Part shown: positions 15,668 through 24,778 of the stretch, one piece after another
How positions within the stretch are numbered: position 1 is the first letter of the stretch
Layout of the letters: each line of letters opens with the position of its first letter
Assembly: GCA_041398565.1 (NCBI GenBank)
Contig: JAWKUN010000003.1
Coordinates: forward strand, 1,364,001-1,428,000
Source: DATGPD01 sp041398565
GTDB taxonomy: Bacteria; Planctomycetota; UBA1135; UBA2386
DNA length: 64,000 nt
Direction: 5' to 3'
Program-made: the position numbers and the translations under genes
The notes under the pieces: generated by a model
Told to the model about the DNA's origin: nothing
Databases searched by the model: none
Seen by the model: only the letters and a program-made list of their open reading frames with translations

Positions 15668-18226
15668 ATGCAGACCTCTCACTTCACGCTCGCGGCCGCG
15701 CTGACGCTTGCCGCAGCGACATCCGCTCAAGACGTGCTGCGCATTTGGCGCGGCGAGGCCGGCGACGGCTTCGGCGTGGCGATGGCGGCACTCGAGGACG
15801 TCGACCTCGACGGTCGCGTCGAAATCGCCGTAGGCGCCCCCGACCGCTTCGGTGGACTCGGCGCCGTCGACATCCTCTCCACGCACGGCGGTCTCGTGCG
15901 CACGCTGCGCGGCGAGACGTCGGGCGAGCACTTCGGCCAGGTGATGGTCCCGGCCGGCGACCTCGACCGCGACGGCAACGTCGACCTCTGGGTGCTGTCC
16001 GACACGGCTCTGCGCGCGTTCAACTGCGCCACCGGCACCAAGCTCTGGCAGTACCCACGCACGACCATGTTCGCCGCGCTCGGCGACTACGACGGCGACG
16101 GTCACGACGACGTCGCGTTCGCCACGGCCGCGAGCGATCTGGTGGTGCGGTCCGGGCGCGACGGCGGTCTGCTGCTGCGCATGCCGGTCCCCGGCACGAT
16201 CGTCGTGCTGGCGGGGTGTGGCGACGTCGACGGCGACGGCCACCCCGAGCTGATGACGACGAGCGTCGAAGGCGGCTCGCAGCGCAACGTGGACGTGTGG
16301 AACCTGACAGCGCAGGCTTCGGTGTTCCACCTGGCCGACAACGACCCTGGCTTCGGCGAACAGATCGGCCGGGCCGGCGACGTCGATGGCGACGGCCACG
16401 TCGACTTCTTCGTGTACGAGGCGCAATACGTCGACCCGCCCATCTTCAGCGACAACGGCATCACCCGCATCTACTCGGGGATCACGTTCGCACCGCTTCA
16501 GTACGATTCGGGGTCCATCTACTGCTACCACATGACGTGCTGGCGCATCCTGCGGCAACAGGGTTACGTGGCCCCGCCCAGCGACGTCAATGGCGACGGC
16601 CGTCTCGAACGCATCGGCCGCTACGAGCTGTGGGACACCGAACAGACCCGCGTGCGCCTCGGCGGTGAGGACCTCCTGCGCCTGCCGAGCCACGCGTTGC
16701 TGCCGGTCGGCGACGTCGACACTGACGGCTTCGGTGAGTACGCGATGGCGCGGCCTGGTGAGGTGTGGTTGGTGTCGGCCGGTCGGATGACCCGGCAGCG
16801 CTACGAGGCACCCTACTACCCCGACACGTTTTGGGGCTGCTATCCGCTGGGCGATGTCGACGGCGACGGCCACGCGGACTTCTACTACGCCGCCGCCTAT
16901 CCGAACGCGCCGAATTCGCCCTACGCGACCGTGTCGATCTGCTCGGGCAGCGACTGCACGCAACTGTGGTCGTTCCGCCGGCAACCATTGGTCGCGCCGC
17001 TGCAGATGAATCTCGCCGCCGGCGGTGACATCGACCACGACGGACACGCCGACATCGCCGTCACCGGCTACGGGGTGCCCGAGATCGCCCTGTTCGGCAG
17101 CATGCACAGCAACACGCCGATGTTCGTCTTCGGCACCAGCGCCACGCGGGCCGTGGCACTCGGGGCCGACTGGAACGCCGACGGCGTCGACGACGTGTTC
17201 TGCGCCGACACGGCGGTCATCGAGGTCCGTTCCGGCAACGGCGGCGGCCTGCTCGATACGCTGCCGTTCCCGGCACAGGTGTTGACCATCGTCGGCGACG
17301 TCGACGGCGATGGCGTCGCCGACCTCCTGGCCGACAACCGCCTGTTCGGCAGCCGCAAGGGGCTGCTGCACGAGTTCCCGCGCTTGCCGGTGGCGTTCGT
17401 CGCCGACAGCAACGGCGACGGCCTCGCCGATGTCTGGACGGTCGACGGCGACCGGCTGAAGCTGCTGTCCGGCTTCGACTTCACCGTCATGCGCGACCTG
17501 CCGGCTCCGGACGGTGGCGACATCGTCGCCCTCGCCGGCGATCTCGATTGGAACGGCGACGGCTGGCTCGACCTCGCGGTCGGCCAACCGGCGTGGCAGG
17601 GATTCGGCCGCGTTGCCGTGGTGTCTGGCCTCGAGGGTTGCCTGCTGCACACCGAGTGGGGCGAAGGCGCCGGTGATGAGTTCGGCGTCACGGTCGGCAT
17701 GCTCGGCCAGAGCGCCGACACCTGGGCCGGCCCGGTGCTGGTGGCAAGGTCCCTGTCCGGCGGTGTGGTCGGCGGCTACGGCCGTTGGGTACGCGCCACG
17801 ACGACACCGGCTGCGGTGCACGTGCACGGCATCGCCTGTGGCATCGGCGAAGTGCGGCCGCACCTGCTGTGGCAAGGCGGCGCGCCGCGTCTGGGCGGGA
17901 CGTTCGCTTTGGAGGCCGTCGGGATGAATCCGGGCAGCCTGGCGATCGCGATGCTGGCGATGCGCGACGACAGCTTCGGCAACATCATGCTGCCGGTGAA
18001 TCTCCGGCCGGTCGGCATGCCGGGCTGCGTGCTGCGCGTCGGCCCCGAGCTGCAGGTTCCCGCCGTGGCCGATTCCACCGGCCGCATCACCCTGCCGCTG
18101 CAGGTGCCCGACGTGGCGGCCTTGCTGGGCCTGCGTGTGTTCGCGCAGACGCTCGCCCTCGAGCCGCGCGCCAACCAACTCGGCCTGCTCGCCAGCGACG
18201 CCGCACGTATCATCCTCGGACGCTGA
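15668..18226 (+). CDS. Secreted FG-GAP/VCBS-repeat protein with C-terminal module
   Basis: 852-residue exported protein. ATG 15668 opens a signal peptide (MQTSHFTLAAALTLAAATSA-Q). The body is an FG-GAP/integrin-alpha-like propeller with about thirteen calcium-binding-like turns (DVDLDGR, DLDRDGN, DYDGDGH, DVDGDGH, DVNGDGR, DIDHDGH, DSNGDGL, DWNGDGW). The final ~130 residues are the shared module: HGIACGIGEVRPHL, MLPVNLRPVGMPGC, ITLPLQVPDVAALLGLRVFAQ, ending IILGR. Calcium-stabilised extracellular adhesion or scaffolding is the usual role of such folds; nothing enzymatic is visible. It converges with the ELWRTDGT protein gene, with a hairpin between them. Confidence 0.85.
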   Translation: MQTSHFTLAAALTLAAATSAQDVLRIWRGEAGDGFGVAMAALEDVDLDGRVEIAVGAPDRFGGLGAVDILSTHGGLVRTLRGETSGEHFGQVMVPAGDLDRDGNVDLWVLSDTALRAFNCATGTKLWQYPRTTMFAALGDYDGDGHDDVAFATAASDLVVRSGRDGGLLLRMPVPGTIVVLAGCGDVDGDGHPELMTTSVEGGSQRNVDVWNLTAQASVFHLADNDPGFGEQIGRAGDVDGDGHVDFFVYEAQYVDPPIFSDNGITRIYSGITFAPLQYDSGSIYCYHMTCWRILRQQGYVAPPSDVNGDGRLERIGRYELWDTEQTRVRLGGEDLLRLPSHALLPVGDVDTDGFGEYAMARPGEVWLVSAGRMTRQRYEAPYYPDTFWGCYPLGDVDGDGHADFYYAAAYPNAPNSPYATVSICSGSDCTQLWSFRRQPLVAPLQMNLAAGGDIDHDGHADIAVTGYGVPEIALFGSMHSNTPMFVFGTSATRAVALGADWNADGVDDVFCADTAVIEVRSGNGGGLLDTLPFPAQVLTIVGDVDGDGVADLLADNRLFGSRKGLLHEFPRLPVAFVADSNGDGLADVWTVDGDRLKLLSGFDFTVMRDLPAPDGGDIVALAGDLDWNGDGWLDLAVGQPAWQGFGRVAVVSGLEGCLLHTEWGEGAGDEFGVTVGMLGQSADTWAGPVLVARSLSGGVVGGYGRWVRATTTPAAVHVHGIACGIGEVRPHLLWQGGAPRLGGTFALEAVGMNPGSLAIAMLAMRDDSFGNIMLPVNLRPVGMPGCVLRVGPELQVPAVADSTGRITLPLQVPDVAALLGLRVFAQTLALEPRANQLGLLASDAARIILGR

Positions 18227-18238
18227 CCCGAACTCGGC

Positions 18239-18272
18239 GGAGCCTGACACCCACCAGTTGGTGTCAGGCTCC
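18239..18272. terminator. 13-bp-stem hairpin between convergent genes (family B)
   Basis: GGAGCCTGACACC, 8-base loop, GGTGTCAGGCTCC: a perfect 13-bp inverted repeat 13 bases after the FG-GAP gene stop and about 60 bases before the convergent gene stop. The position suggests a bidirectional terminator. Its arms share GGTGTCAGGCTCCACC with the family B copy at 29859. Confidence 0.65.
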
Positions 18273-18333
18273 ACCTTGTTGGTTCGTGTCCCTCCGACGA
18301 TGGATGTCGCACAGCTCGAGGAGCTCGAGCGCG

Positions 18334-21192
18334 TCAGCGTGGCCCGAGGTAGAGGGCCACGCCGTTGCTGAGTTCGTAGCCGAGCGGTGTGCCGCCGGGG
18401 AGGGCGATCGCCTGTGCCATCAGTGCGACGCCGTCGAGCGAGCGCATGCTCGGCAGCAGCAGCGACGTCGTGAAGCTCGAGCCGAAGGAGGCTGTCGGGA
18501 GCACCATGTAGGGAGCCACGGCGTCGAAGTACAGGGTACAGGCACTCGGCGACAGCGCGAGCGGTCGGAGCAGCGGTGCACCGATCGCCACGGCGGCCGA
18601 ACTCCCGGCCACGAGACGCCTGCCCGCGAACGTGAGCACGTCACCCAGAACGGGGTCGTTGGCGGCGAGCTTCAGCTCGCGCCAACCGGTGCCGCAGCCG
18701 GCGCCAACGGGCACTGCCCGCGCTGCGCGCTCGACCAACCAGGGCTCGCCGCCGTGCACGCCGTCCGAGATGGTCCCCACCAGCATTGGACCAGCGAGAC
18801 CGAAGCGCGGCGGCCAGCTGATCAATCCGGGCAGGACTCGCGTACCGGCGATGGTGCCGTCGCTGGCCCACACGCCGGCCAGCGTCGACGACCACAACCG
18901 CCGGCTCCCAGCGACGAAACCCGGATCTTGCATGGGCCCCGGCGCGAAGGTCTGGCGTGTGCTCGCAGGCGTGCCGTCGGTCCGCCACAGGCCGTGCTCC
19001 GTGGTCTCGAACAGAACGCCGGCGTCAACTTCGGCGAAGGCGTTGATCCTGCATCCCTCGCTGCCCGGTTCCACGTCGGCGAGCATGAAGGTCCCACCCA
19101 CGCTCCCGTCGCTCACCCATGGCTCGTAGCCGGTCCGTGGATCGAAGCCGACGAAGTAGAGCCGCTCGTGGGCCACCCACAGCCGAAGCTGGGTCTGTGG
19201 CGCGAGCGGCACCGCGAGGACGGTTCCCGCCGCCGTGCCGTCGGTTCGCCACAGACCGACCTGGGTGCCCGACGTCGCGATGAAGTAGACCGCACCCGCG
19301 TACACGACCGGCTGGAAGGCGGTCCCATCGGGGCCCGGAGTCAGGTCCGTCACCATCCTCGTACCGGCGAGGGTGCCGTCGGTCACCCAGGGCTCCGACC
19401 CGTGCTGCGAGTCGAAGCCGGCGAACAACGCTCGGCCGTTCGCCGCCACCAACCCGGCAACGCGGACCGCGGCCAGGCGCTGCGGGTTCGCCGCGATGAC
19501 ATCCGTGACGAAGAGGCCCACATCCGAGCCATCGGAGCCGGCGAACAAGATGCGGTCCTCGGTGAGGCGGCGGAAGCCGCCGCTCTCCGACCCCGCCGGG
19601 CCGGGCAGGAGATCGACGAAGACATGCGTGCCGGTCGGGGTGCCGTCGCTGACCCAGGGCTCGGCGCCGAGCGCGTTCGTGGTCGCAGTGAAGAACACGC
19701 GGTCACCCATCGACAGCGTTGACGTCCATGGAAAGACGGAAGGCCACCATCCTGGCTCGAGGTCGCCCAGCGGCCGAGTCCCGACGGCGGTCCCATCGGT
19801 GACCCAGGGCTCGTGCCCGGTCGCCGGATCGGTGGCAAAGAACAGCAGACGGTCGCCGACCGGCGTGAAGGCCCAGGGGTCCGATCCAAAGGTCGAGCCG
19901 TTGTTCGTGGCCAGGTCGGCCAGTAGGTAGGTGCCGGCAACCGTACCGTCCGTGACCCACGGCTCGCGCCCGGTCGCCGGTCGGGACGCCGAGAACAGCA
20001 CGCGTGATCCGGCCGGATCGGCCACCAGGTTCATCGGACCGGAGCCGCTGGCACCCGGTTCGAGGTCGAGGACCCGGGTGCCGGCGGCGGAGCCGTCGCT
20101 GAAACCCAGCTCGCTCCCGGTTGCGGCCGTGACGACCCGGAACAGGACACGCGAACCCGACGCCACCATCTCGTCAATGGACGATCCCGCTGGACCCGGA
20201 GTCAGGTCAGCCACCAGACTCGTGGCGGCGGCCGTTCCATCGGTCCGCCACAGTTCGGTACCGCTCGTGCCGTCGTCGGCGGCGAAGTAGGCGTGGCTGC
20301 CGGCGGCGACCAGGTTCGAGCCGATCGCGCGGAACGGGCGCACGACGGCGGTGCCGACGGACGTCCCGTCACTGGCCCAGAGTTCGTTGTTCGCCACGAA
20401 CAAGACTCGCCCGCCGACGGCGACCACACCGGAGCGGATCGACTGGTGCGCGTGCACGAGGAAGCTGCCCCAGTGCTGGGCGCGCCACAGGCCGCTGGCG
20501 GACACGAAGTACGCGGATCCGCCGAGCTCGGCCATGGCGTACGGTACGACGTTCAGCGCTACCACCGAGGTTCCCAGAGCCGACCCGTCGGTGCACACGA
20601 GGTCGATTCCGCTGAAGAACAAGTAGTTCCCCTGATTGTTCCGCACCGTCGTGGTGGCAAGGCCCCCGTAGTACTGGCTGCGGAACGAGCCGAGGACCGT
20701 GGTACCGGCGCTCGTGCCGTCACTGCGCAGGAGCGTCTGCCGGAAACCGTCATCGACGACGAACAGCGCAACACCGGACAAGTTGGTACCCGCCGCCCGG
20801 ATCGCGTACTTGGGTCCCAGGTCGGCCACCAACGTCGTGCCTACCGTGCTGCCGTCGGTGCGCCACACCTGCAGTCGACCAGTCGAGCCGATGAACAGGG
20901 CGCTTCCACCCATGTCGACGTAGGCGCTGGGTTCCACCGATTCGGGGCCCGGGACCAGATCGCGCAGCAGGGTGGCTCCGACCGCCGAGAAGTCGGTGCG
21001 GTAGGGCTCGGCTCCCAGGGCATGTGTCCAAGCCGTGAAGTAGCCACGTCCTCCCACGAAGGATAAGGCGAACGGATCGGACGACGCCGGCGGTGTCGGC
21101 GTGCGGTTGATGTCGAGCAGCAAACGGGGCGTTTGCGCCATGACCCACGTGGCGAGCAGGAAGACAGACAGTTGACGTATTGCACTGTGCAC
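18334..21192 (-). CDS. Secreted ELWRTDGT-repeat propeller protein with C-terminal module
   Basis: 952-residue exported protein made of about a dozen repeats of the form ELWRTDGTxxGTxxVxDLxPG (VWRTDGSTVGTTLVADLG, LLRSDGTSAGTTVLG, ELWRTDGTAAATSLVADL, EPWVTDGTLAGTRMVTDL), a planctomycete/myxobacterial type of beta-propeller. The tail is the shared module (VPVGAGCGTGWRE, AVAIGAPLLRPLALSPSAC, LLLPSMRSLDGVALMAQAI, ending LYLGPR). GTG 21192 was chosen as the start because GGAGG lies 9 bases before it and it opens the signal peptide HSAIRQLSVFLLATWVMA-Q; a TTG at 21231 would add a basic tail. Role unknown, extracellular. Confidence 0.8.
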   Translation of the reverse strand: MHSAIRQLSVFLLATWVMAQTPRLLLDINRTPTPPASSDPFALSFVGGRGYFTAWTHALGAEPYRTDFSAVGATLLRDLVPGPESVEPSAYVDMGGSALFIGSTGRLQVWRTDGSTVGTTLVADLGPKYAIRAAGTNLSGVALFVVDDGFRQTLLRSDGTSAGTTVLGSFRSQYYGGLATTTVRNNQGNYLFFSGIDLVCTDGSALGTSVVALNVVPYAMAELGGSAYFVSASGLWRAQHWGSFLVHAHQSIRSGVVAVGGRVLFVANNELWASDGTSVGTAVVRPFRAIGSNLVAAGSHAYFAADDGTSGTELWRTDGTAAATSLVADLTPGPAGSSIDEMVASGSRVLFRVVTAATGSELGFSDGSAAGTRVLDLEPGASGSGPMNLVADPAGSRVLFSASRPATGREPWVTDGTVAGTYLLADLATNNGSTFGSDPWAFTPVGDRLLFFATDPATGHEPWVTDGTAVGTRPLGDLEPGWWPSVFPWTSTLSMGDRVFFTATTNALGAEPWVSDGTPTGTHVFVDLLPGPAGSESGGFRRLTEDRILFAGSDGSDVGLFVTDVIAANPQRLAAVRVAGLVAANGRALFAGFDSQHGSEPWVTDGTLAGTRMVTDLTPGPDGTAFQPVVYAGAVYFIATSGTQVGLWRTDGTAAGTVLAVPLAPQTQLRLWVAHERLYFVGFDPRTGYEPWVSDGSVGGTFMLADVEPGSEGCRINAFAEVDAGVLFETTEHGLWRTDGTPASTRQTFAPGPMQDPGFVAGSRRLWSSTLAGVWASDGTIAGTRVLPGLISWPPRFGLAGPMLVGTISDGVHGGEPWLVERAARAVPVGAGCGTGWRELKLAANDPVLGDVLTFAGRRLVAGSSAAVAIGAPLLRPLALSPSACTLYFDAVAPYMVLPTASFGSSFTTSLLLPSMRSLDGVALMAQAIALPGGTPLGYELSNGVALYLGPR

Positions 21193-21506
21193 GAGCGGGA
21201 ACCTCCGAAACCCTCGAAAGCGATTGCGCAAAGGAGCAGGCTACGCCGTTCGCGCCGATGCGAGCAAGATCTTGGCGATACGCCCTTCGAGTGTGCGAAT
21301 CAGCAGAGTGGAGTCCGGCCACAATGAGGATGCTCGCTGTGCGCGCCTCAGGCAAATCGGGCTGGAGCTACACCGACGCGCCGACCGCCCTCGAGACGGT
21401 TGCGACCCGGCGTTCAGCGGTGGAGTCGCCCACCTTCCGGGCAAGGCGGCGCGCCGGCCGGGGACCTGTGACGTCCGCGCCACATCCTGCTAGAAGAGCT
21501 CGCACG
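21193..21506. other. Divergent intergenic region with palindrome remnants
   Basis: The 314 bases between the ELWRTDGT gene and the metallopeptidase gene carry the GGAGG ribosome site of the minus-strand gene (21202-21206) and, at 21409-21441, a remnant of the family A repeat (GGCGTTCAGCGGTGGAGTC). GCAGAGTGGAGTCCGG at 21303-21318 may be a trace of family B. No gene seen. Confidence 0.45.
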
Positions 21507-22535
21507 ATGGTGATGACGTTCGAAGTCCTACGCCGAGCGACGCTCTTGCCGGCGGTCGTGTGTTCGGCATTCCTCTCGGTGTCGCTCTCGATGTCGCTCT
21601 CGATATCGCTGCCAGCGCAGGCGCGCGTGCAGGTCACGCGCCCGCCGTCTGCAGCCCGAGTCCCCGCCTTCTACGCCAAGTTCGTCAGTGCCGAGGGCTA
21701 CCCGATCGTCGCCAGCGCCGGTGTGAGCGACTACGCACTGCTGGAGGCTGCGTACCTCGTGAACGCGATGCTGGCCCAGCGGCCGGACGTGCGCGCGGCG
21801 ATGATCGCCAGCGGCTCGCGGCTCTGCATCCTCGGTCACGACCAGTTCACCACCGACCTGCCGGAGTTCGCGTGGCTGGCGCAGAAGGCGTCGCCCGACC
21901 TGCCCGGCTTCTCCGGCAAGGACTACTGGGACGCGCGGGCGCGTGGCACCGGCGGCAGCGAGACCGATCCCTACTGCAGCTGCGGCGAAGAGAATCTGCT
22001 GGGGTATCGGGGCGACCCGTATGCCACCGAGTGCATCCTCATCCACGAGTTCGCGCACAACATCCACCTACGCGGGCTCGTGCGCATCGACGAGACCTTC
22101 GACCCGCGCGTGCGCGCCGCGTTCCAGGCGGCGGTTGGCAAGGGCCTGTGGAAGGGGACCTATGCCGCCACCAACCATCACGAGTACTTCGCGGAGGGCG
22201 TGCAGTCGTGGTTCGACAACAACCGGCACGACGACCACGACCACAACCACGTTGACACGCGCGTCGAACTGATCGAGTACGACTCCGGTCTGGCCGACCT
22301 CTGTCGGGAGGTGTTCGGTGACACGGAGCTGCGCTACACCAAGCCCGCGACCCGCCTGCGGGATCACCTCGACGGTTACGACCCGAGCGCGGCACCGGCG
22401 TTCGTGTGGCCGGAACGCCTCGCCGAGGTCAAGGCGGCGATCGTGGCGCGGGCACAGGCGCGTGCGCGCGCAGCCAAGGGAGAGCCCGCTGCGCCGGCGG
22501 CGAGCAAGGCCTTGCCGGCAAACGAACGTCGGTAG
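21507..22535 (+). CDS. Secreted zinc metallopeptidase (HExxH)
   Basis: 342-residue exported protein with signal peptide (MVMTFEVLRRATLLPAVV...SLPAQA; ATG 21513 is an alternative). The zinc motif is HEFAH at residues 180-184 (CILIHEFAHNIHLRG), with a downstream NHHEYFAEGVQSWFD in which Glu226 or Glu230 can be the third ligand, as in gluzincin and anthrax-lethal-factor-like peptidases. A very His/Asp-rich stretch NNRHDDHDHNHVD follows at about 238-250 and a CSCGEEN motif precedes the active helix. The signal peptide is encoded by an imperfect 12-base tandem repeat (SLSMSLSISL). The C-terminus is Ala-rich. It is probably a planctomycete-type extracellular peptidase; substrate unknown. Confidence 0.75.
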   Translation: MVMTFEVLRRATLLPAVVCSAFLSVSLSMSLSISLPAQARVQVTRPPSAARVPAFYAKFVSAEGYPIVASAGVSDYALLEAAYLVNAMLAQRPDVRAAMIASGSRLCILGHDQFTTDLPEFAWLAQKASPDLPGFSGKDYWDARARGTGGSETDPYCSCGEENLLGYRGDPYATECILIHEFAHNIHLRGLVRIDETFDPRVRAAFQAAVGKGLWKGTYAATNHHEYFAEGVQSWFDNNRHDDHDHNHVDTRVELIEYDSGLADLCREVFGDTELRYTKPATRLRDHLDGYDPSAAPAFVWPERLAEVKAAIVARAQARARAAKGEPAAPAASKALPANERR

Positions 22536-22712
22536 GATCGGCCGCGGCCGGCGGCGGCACCGCCGCATGTTCGACTCCTGGTCACGAGACGCCGCGGCGG
22601 GTTTGCGCACGCCCCGGCGCTTCGTCTTCGGAGGAACCGGATCGGCCGGCTCGCACGGCCTTTGTCGCTGCGCTGGCGCCGGCCCGCGAGCGCTTGCTAC
22701 AACGAGGCTCCC

Positions 22713-23531
22713 ATGCCGCTGCTGCTCCTCGGGTTCCTGGTCTTGCTGGTCCTCCTGGTGCTCGATCGGATCATCGACCGCGTTCTCGGTGGGGGGCGGC
22801 GGCCCGCCGCAGCGGCGCACGAACTGGTCGCCGCCGCCGAGTTGGCCACGGTGTTCCTGTTCGCCGGCCACGCGACTGCCGCCGCGTCCGGCAGCGGCAG
22901 CTCCGATTGGCTGTGGGCTCTGGCCTTCGGTGGGCTCGGGCTGCTGACCTGCCGGGTGGTCACCGCGTTCGGGCTGCACGCCCTGTTCGGCAGGGGGCTG
23001 TTCGGCGGCGGGCTCGCGGCGGCCAGCACGGCCGCCGGCACCGTCGCCTGCGGCTACGTGCTGGCCACCGGCATCGTCGGCGCCCGCGTGTTCGCCGGCG
23101 GCGACGCGGGCGGGTTGGTGGTGGCGCTGGTGTTCTTCGCCGTCAGTCAAGTGAGTCTGCACCTGCTGGTTTGGTTGTTCCGCCGGCTCACGCGCTACGA
23201 CGATGCCGCCGAGGTGGCGCGTGGCAACGCGGCGGCCGGGCTGGCACACGCCGGACTCGGACTGGCGGTGGCGCTCCTGGTCGCGCACGCCGCCGACGGC
23301 GAGTTCCTCGGCTACGCCGACTCCCTGCGTGAATACGGCTTCGCGCTGTTGGCAGGCGTGGCCCTCTATCCCGTGCGGCAACTCCTCGTGCAGACTCTGG
23401 TGCTCGGCCATGCCCCGGCTCTGCTCGGCGGCGCGCTCGACGACCGCGTCGCCGCCGGAGACCTCGGCGCCGGTGCCTGCGAGGCGGCCACCTACGTCGG
23501 CACCGCCCTGTTCGTGGTGGCATTGACATGA
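22713..23531 (+). CDS. DUF350 multi-pass membrane protein
   Basis: 272-residue inner-membrane protein with about eight hydrophobic segments (LLLLGFLVLLVLLVLDRII at the N-terminus, then LATVFLFAGHAT, LWALAFGGLGLLTC, ASTAAGTVACGYVLATGIV, LVVALVFFAVSQVSLHLL, and a second similar half). The internal repeat of two four-helix halves is the DUF350 (YjfL-like) layout. ATG 22713 has GAGG 5 bases upstream. The stop overlaps the next start (ATGA at 23528-23531). In gammaproteobacteria DUF350 proteins sit beside glutathionylspermidine-synthase-like ligases (the yjf genes), as here, so it probably partners the next product at the membrane. Confidence 0.8.
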   Translation: MPLLLLGFLVLLVLLVLDRIIDRVLGGGRRPAAAAHELVAAAELATVFLFAGHATAAASGSGSSDWLWALAFGGLGLLTCRVVTAFGLHALFGRGLFGGGLAAASTAAGTVACGYVLATGIVGARVFAGGDAGGLVVALVFFAVSQVSLHLLVWLFRRLTRYDDAAEVARGNAAAGLAHAGLGLAVALLVAHAADGEFLGYADSLREYGFALLAGVALYPVRQLLVQTLVLGHAPALLGGALDDRVAAGDLGAGACEAATYVGTALFVVALT

Positions 23532-24778
23532 TGGCCGACTACGACACCCTGGCGACGGACATGCGCGCCGAGGGGCGCCTCGGTGATCCGTGGTGCGAGG
23601 GCGCGCCGCGCTTCGCCGCGGCGCCGTTGCGTGTGACGCCGGCGCGCTTGCAGGCGCTGCAAGCCGCCGCGGCGGCGGTGGCCGCCGTGCACGACGAGCT
23701 GTGTGGGCTGGTGGCCGCCGCACCGCACTTGCTCGACGACTTCTTCCAGTTGACGCCGTTCCAGAAGCTGCTGTGGCAGGCGTCGGCGCCGCACTGGCAC
23801 GGCATCGCCCGCGCCGACGTGTTCTGCACGGCGAGCGGGCCCAAGGTGTGCGAACTGAACAGCGACACGCCGAGCGGACAGGCGGAGGCCGACTGGGCCG
23901 GGCGGCAGGCAGCGCGCTGGGGGCGCGATGCCAACCGCGAGCTGCGCGCGCACTTCTTGCGGCTGATCGCGCGTGTGGCGGCGAGCGTCGGTTGTGGCAC
24001 GGCGGCGACGGTCGGCATCGTCTACCCCACGGATCTGCCGGAGGACCTGGCGATGATCGCCCTCTACCGCGAGTGGTTGGAAGCGGCCGGGCATCGCGTC
24101 GTGCTCGGGGCCCCGTTCAACCTGACGACGGCGCGCGACGGGCGCGCAGCGCTCTTCGACGTGCCCTGCGACGTCGTGCTGCGCCACTACAAGACGGACT
24201 GGTGGACGGAACGCTTGCCGGTGCGCGACGACGAGCCGTGGCCCGAGGATCGCGAGCCGTTGCGCCGGCCGCTGGGCGTCCTGCTGCCGGCGATGCTCGC
24301 TCGGCGCACGGCGGTGGTGAATCCGTTCGGTGCCGTCCTCACCCAGAACAAGCGCGCTCTGGCGTTCCTGCACGAGGAGCGTGCCCGCTTCTCGCCGGCG
24401 GCGCAGGCGGCCATCGCGCGCTACGTGCCGCCGACGTTCCGCCTCGAGCACTGCCGCGACCGGCTCTGGACGCAGCGCGAGCGCTTCGTCTTGAAGTCCG
24501 ACTACGGCTGCGAGGGGCAAGAGGTCGTCCTCGGGCCGGCGGTGTCGCAGGACGAGTGGGAAGACGCGTTGCAGCATGCCATCGTGTCGCGCTGGGTGGC
24601 GCAGGCCTTCTTCGACGCCGAGCGCGAAGCGGACGGGAACGTGGTGAACTACGGCGTCTTCCTGTGCGGTGGGGTGCCGGCCGGCATGCTGGCGCGCGTG
24701 CACGCAGCGCCCACGGTCGGTGTCGGCGGTACCGACGCCGCGGCCCGTGTCGTCGGCGTCGCGGAGGTGGCCCCATGA
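23528..24778 (+). CDS. ATP-grasp ligase, glutathionylspermidine synthase-like (YjfC type)
   Basis: 416-residue predicted carboxylate-amine ligase forming a peptide-like bond with ATP. Family signatures: PKVCELNSDTPSG near residue 110, NPFGAVLTQNKRALAFL near 265, FVLKSDYGCEGQEVVLG near 325 (ATP-grasp lysine and glycine loop), and GNVVNYGVFLCGGVPAG near the C-terminus. It lacks the N-terminal CHAP amidase of the bifunctional E. coli Gss, so only synthase activity is expected. The substrate need not be glutathione and spermidine; the family has been proposed to ligate peptides or amines to membrane or protein targets. Overlaps both neighbours by ATGA, so translation is probably coupled. Confidence 0.85.
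   Translation: MMADYDTLATDMRAEGRLGDPWCEGAPRFAAAPLRVTPARLQALQAAAAAVAAVHDELCGLVAAAPHLLDDFFQLTPFQKLLWQASAPHWHGIARADVFCTASGPKVCELNSDTPSGQAEADWAGRQAARWGRDANRELRAHFLRLIARVAASVGCGTAATVGIVYPTDLPEDLAMIALYREWLEAAGHRVVLGAPFNLTTARDGRAALFDVPCDVVLRHYKTDWWTERLPVRDDEPWPEDREPLRRPLGVLLPAMLARRTAVVNPFGAVLTQNKRALAFLHEERARFSPAAQAAIARYVPPTFRLEHCRDRLWTQRERFVLKSDYGCEGQEVVLGPAVSQDEWEDALQHAIVSRWVAQAFFDAEREADGNVVNYGVFLCGGVPAGMLARVHAAPTVGVGGTDAAARVVGVAEVAP

Noticed and set aside
15434..18274. 946-residue minus-strand open frame opposite the FG-GAP gene
   Set aside because: Low-complexity HRDRH-type antisense of the repeat-rich plus-strand gene, whose calcium-binding motifs are clear.
20293..21066. 257-residue plus-strand frame over the ELWRTDGT gene
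   Set aside because: Antisense of a repeat protein with clear period; no start site or domain.
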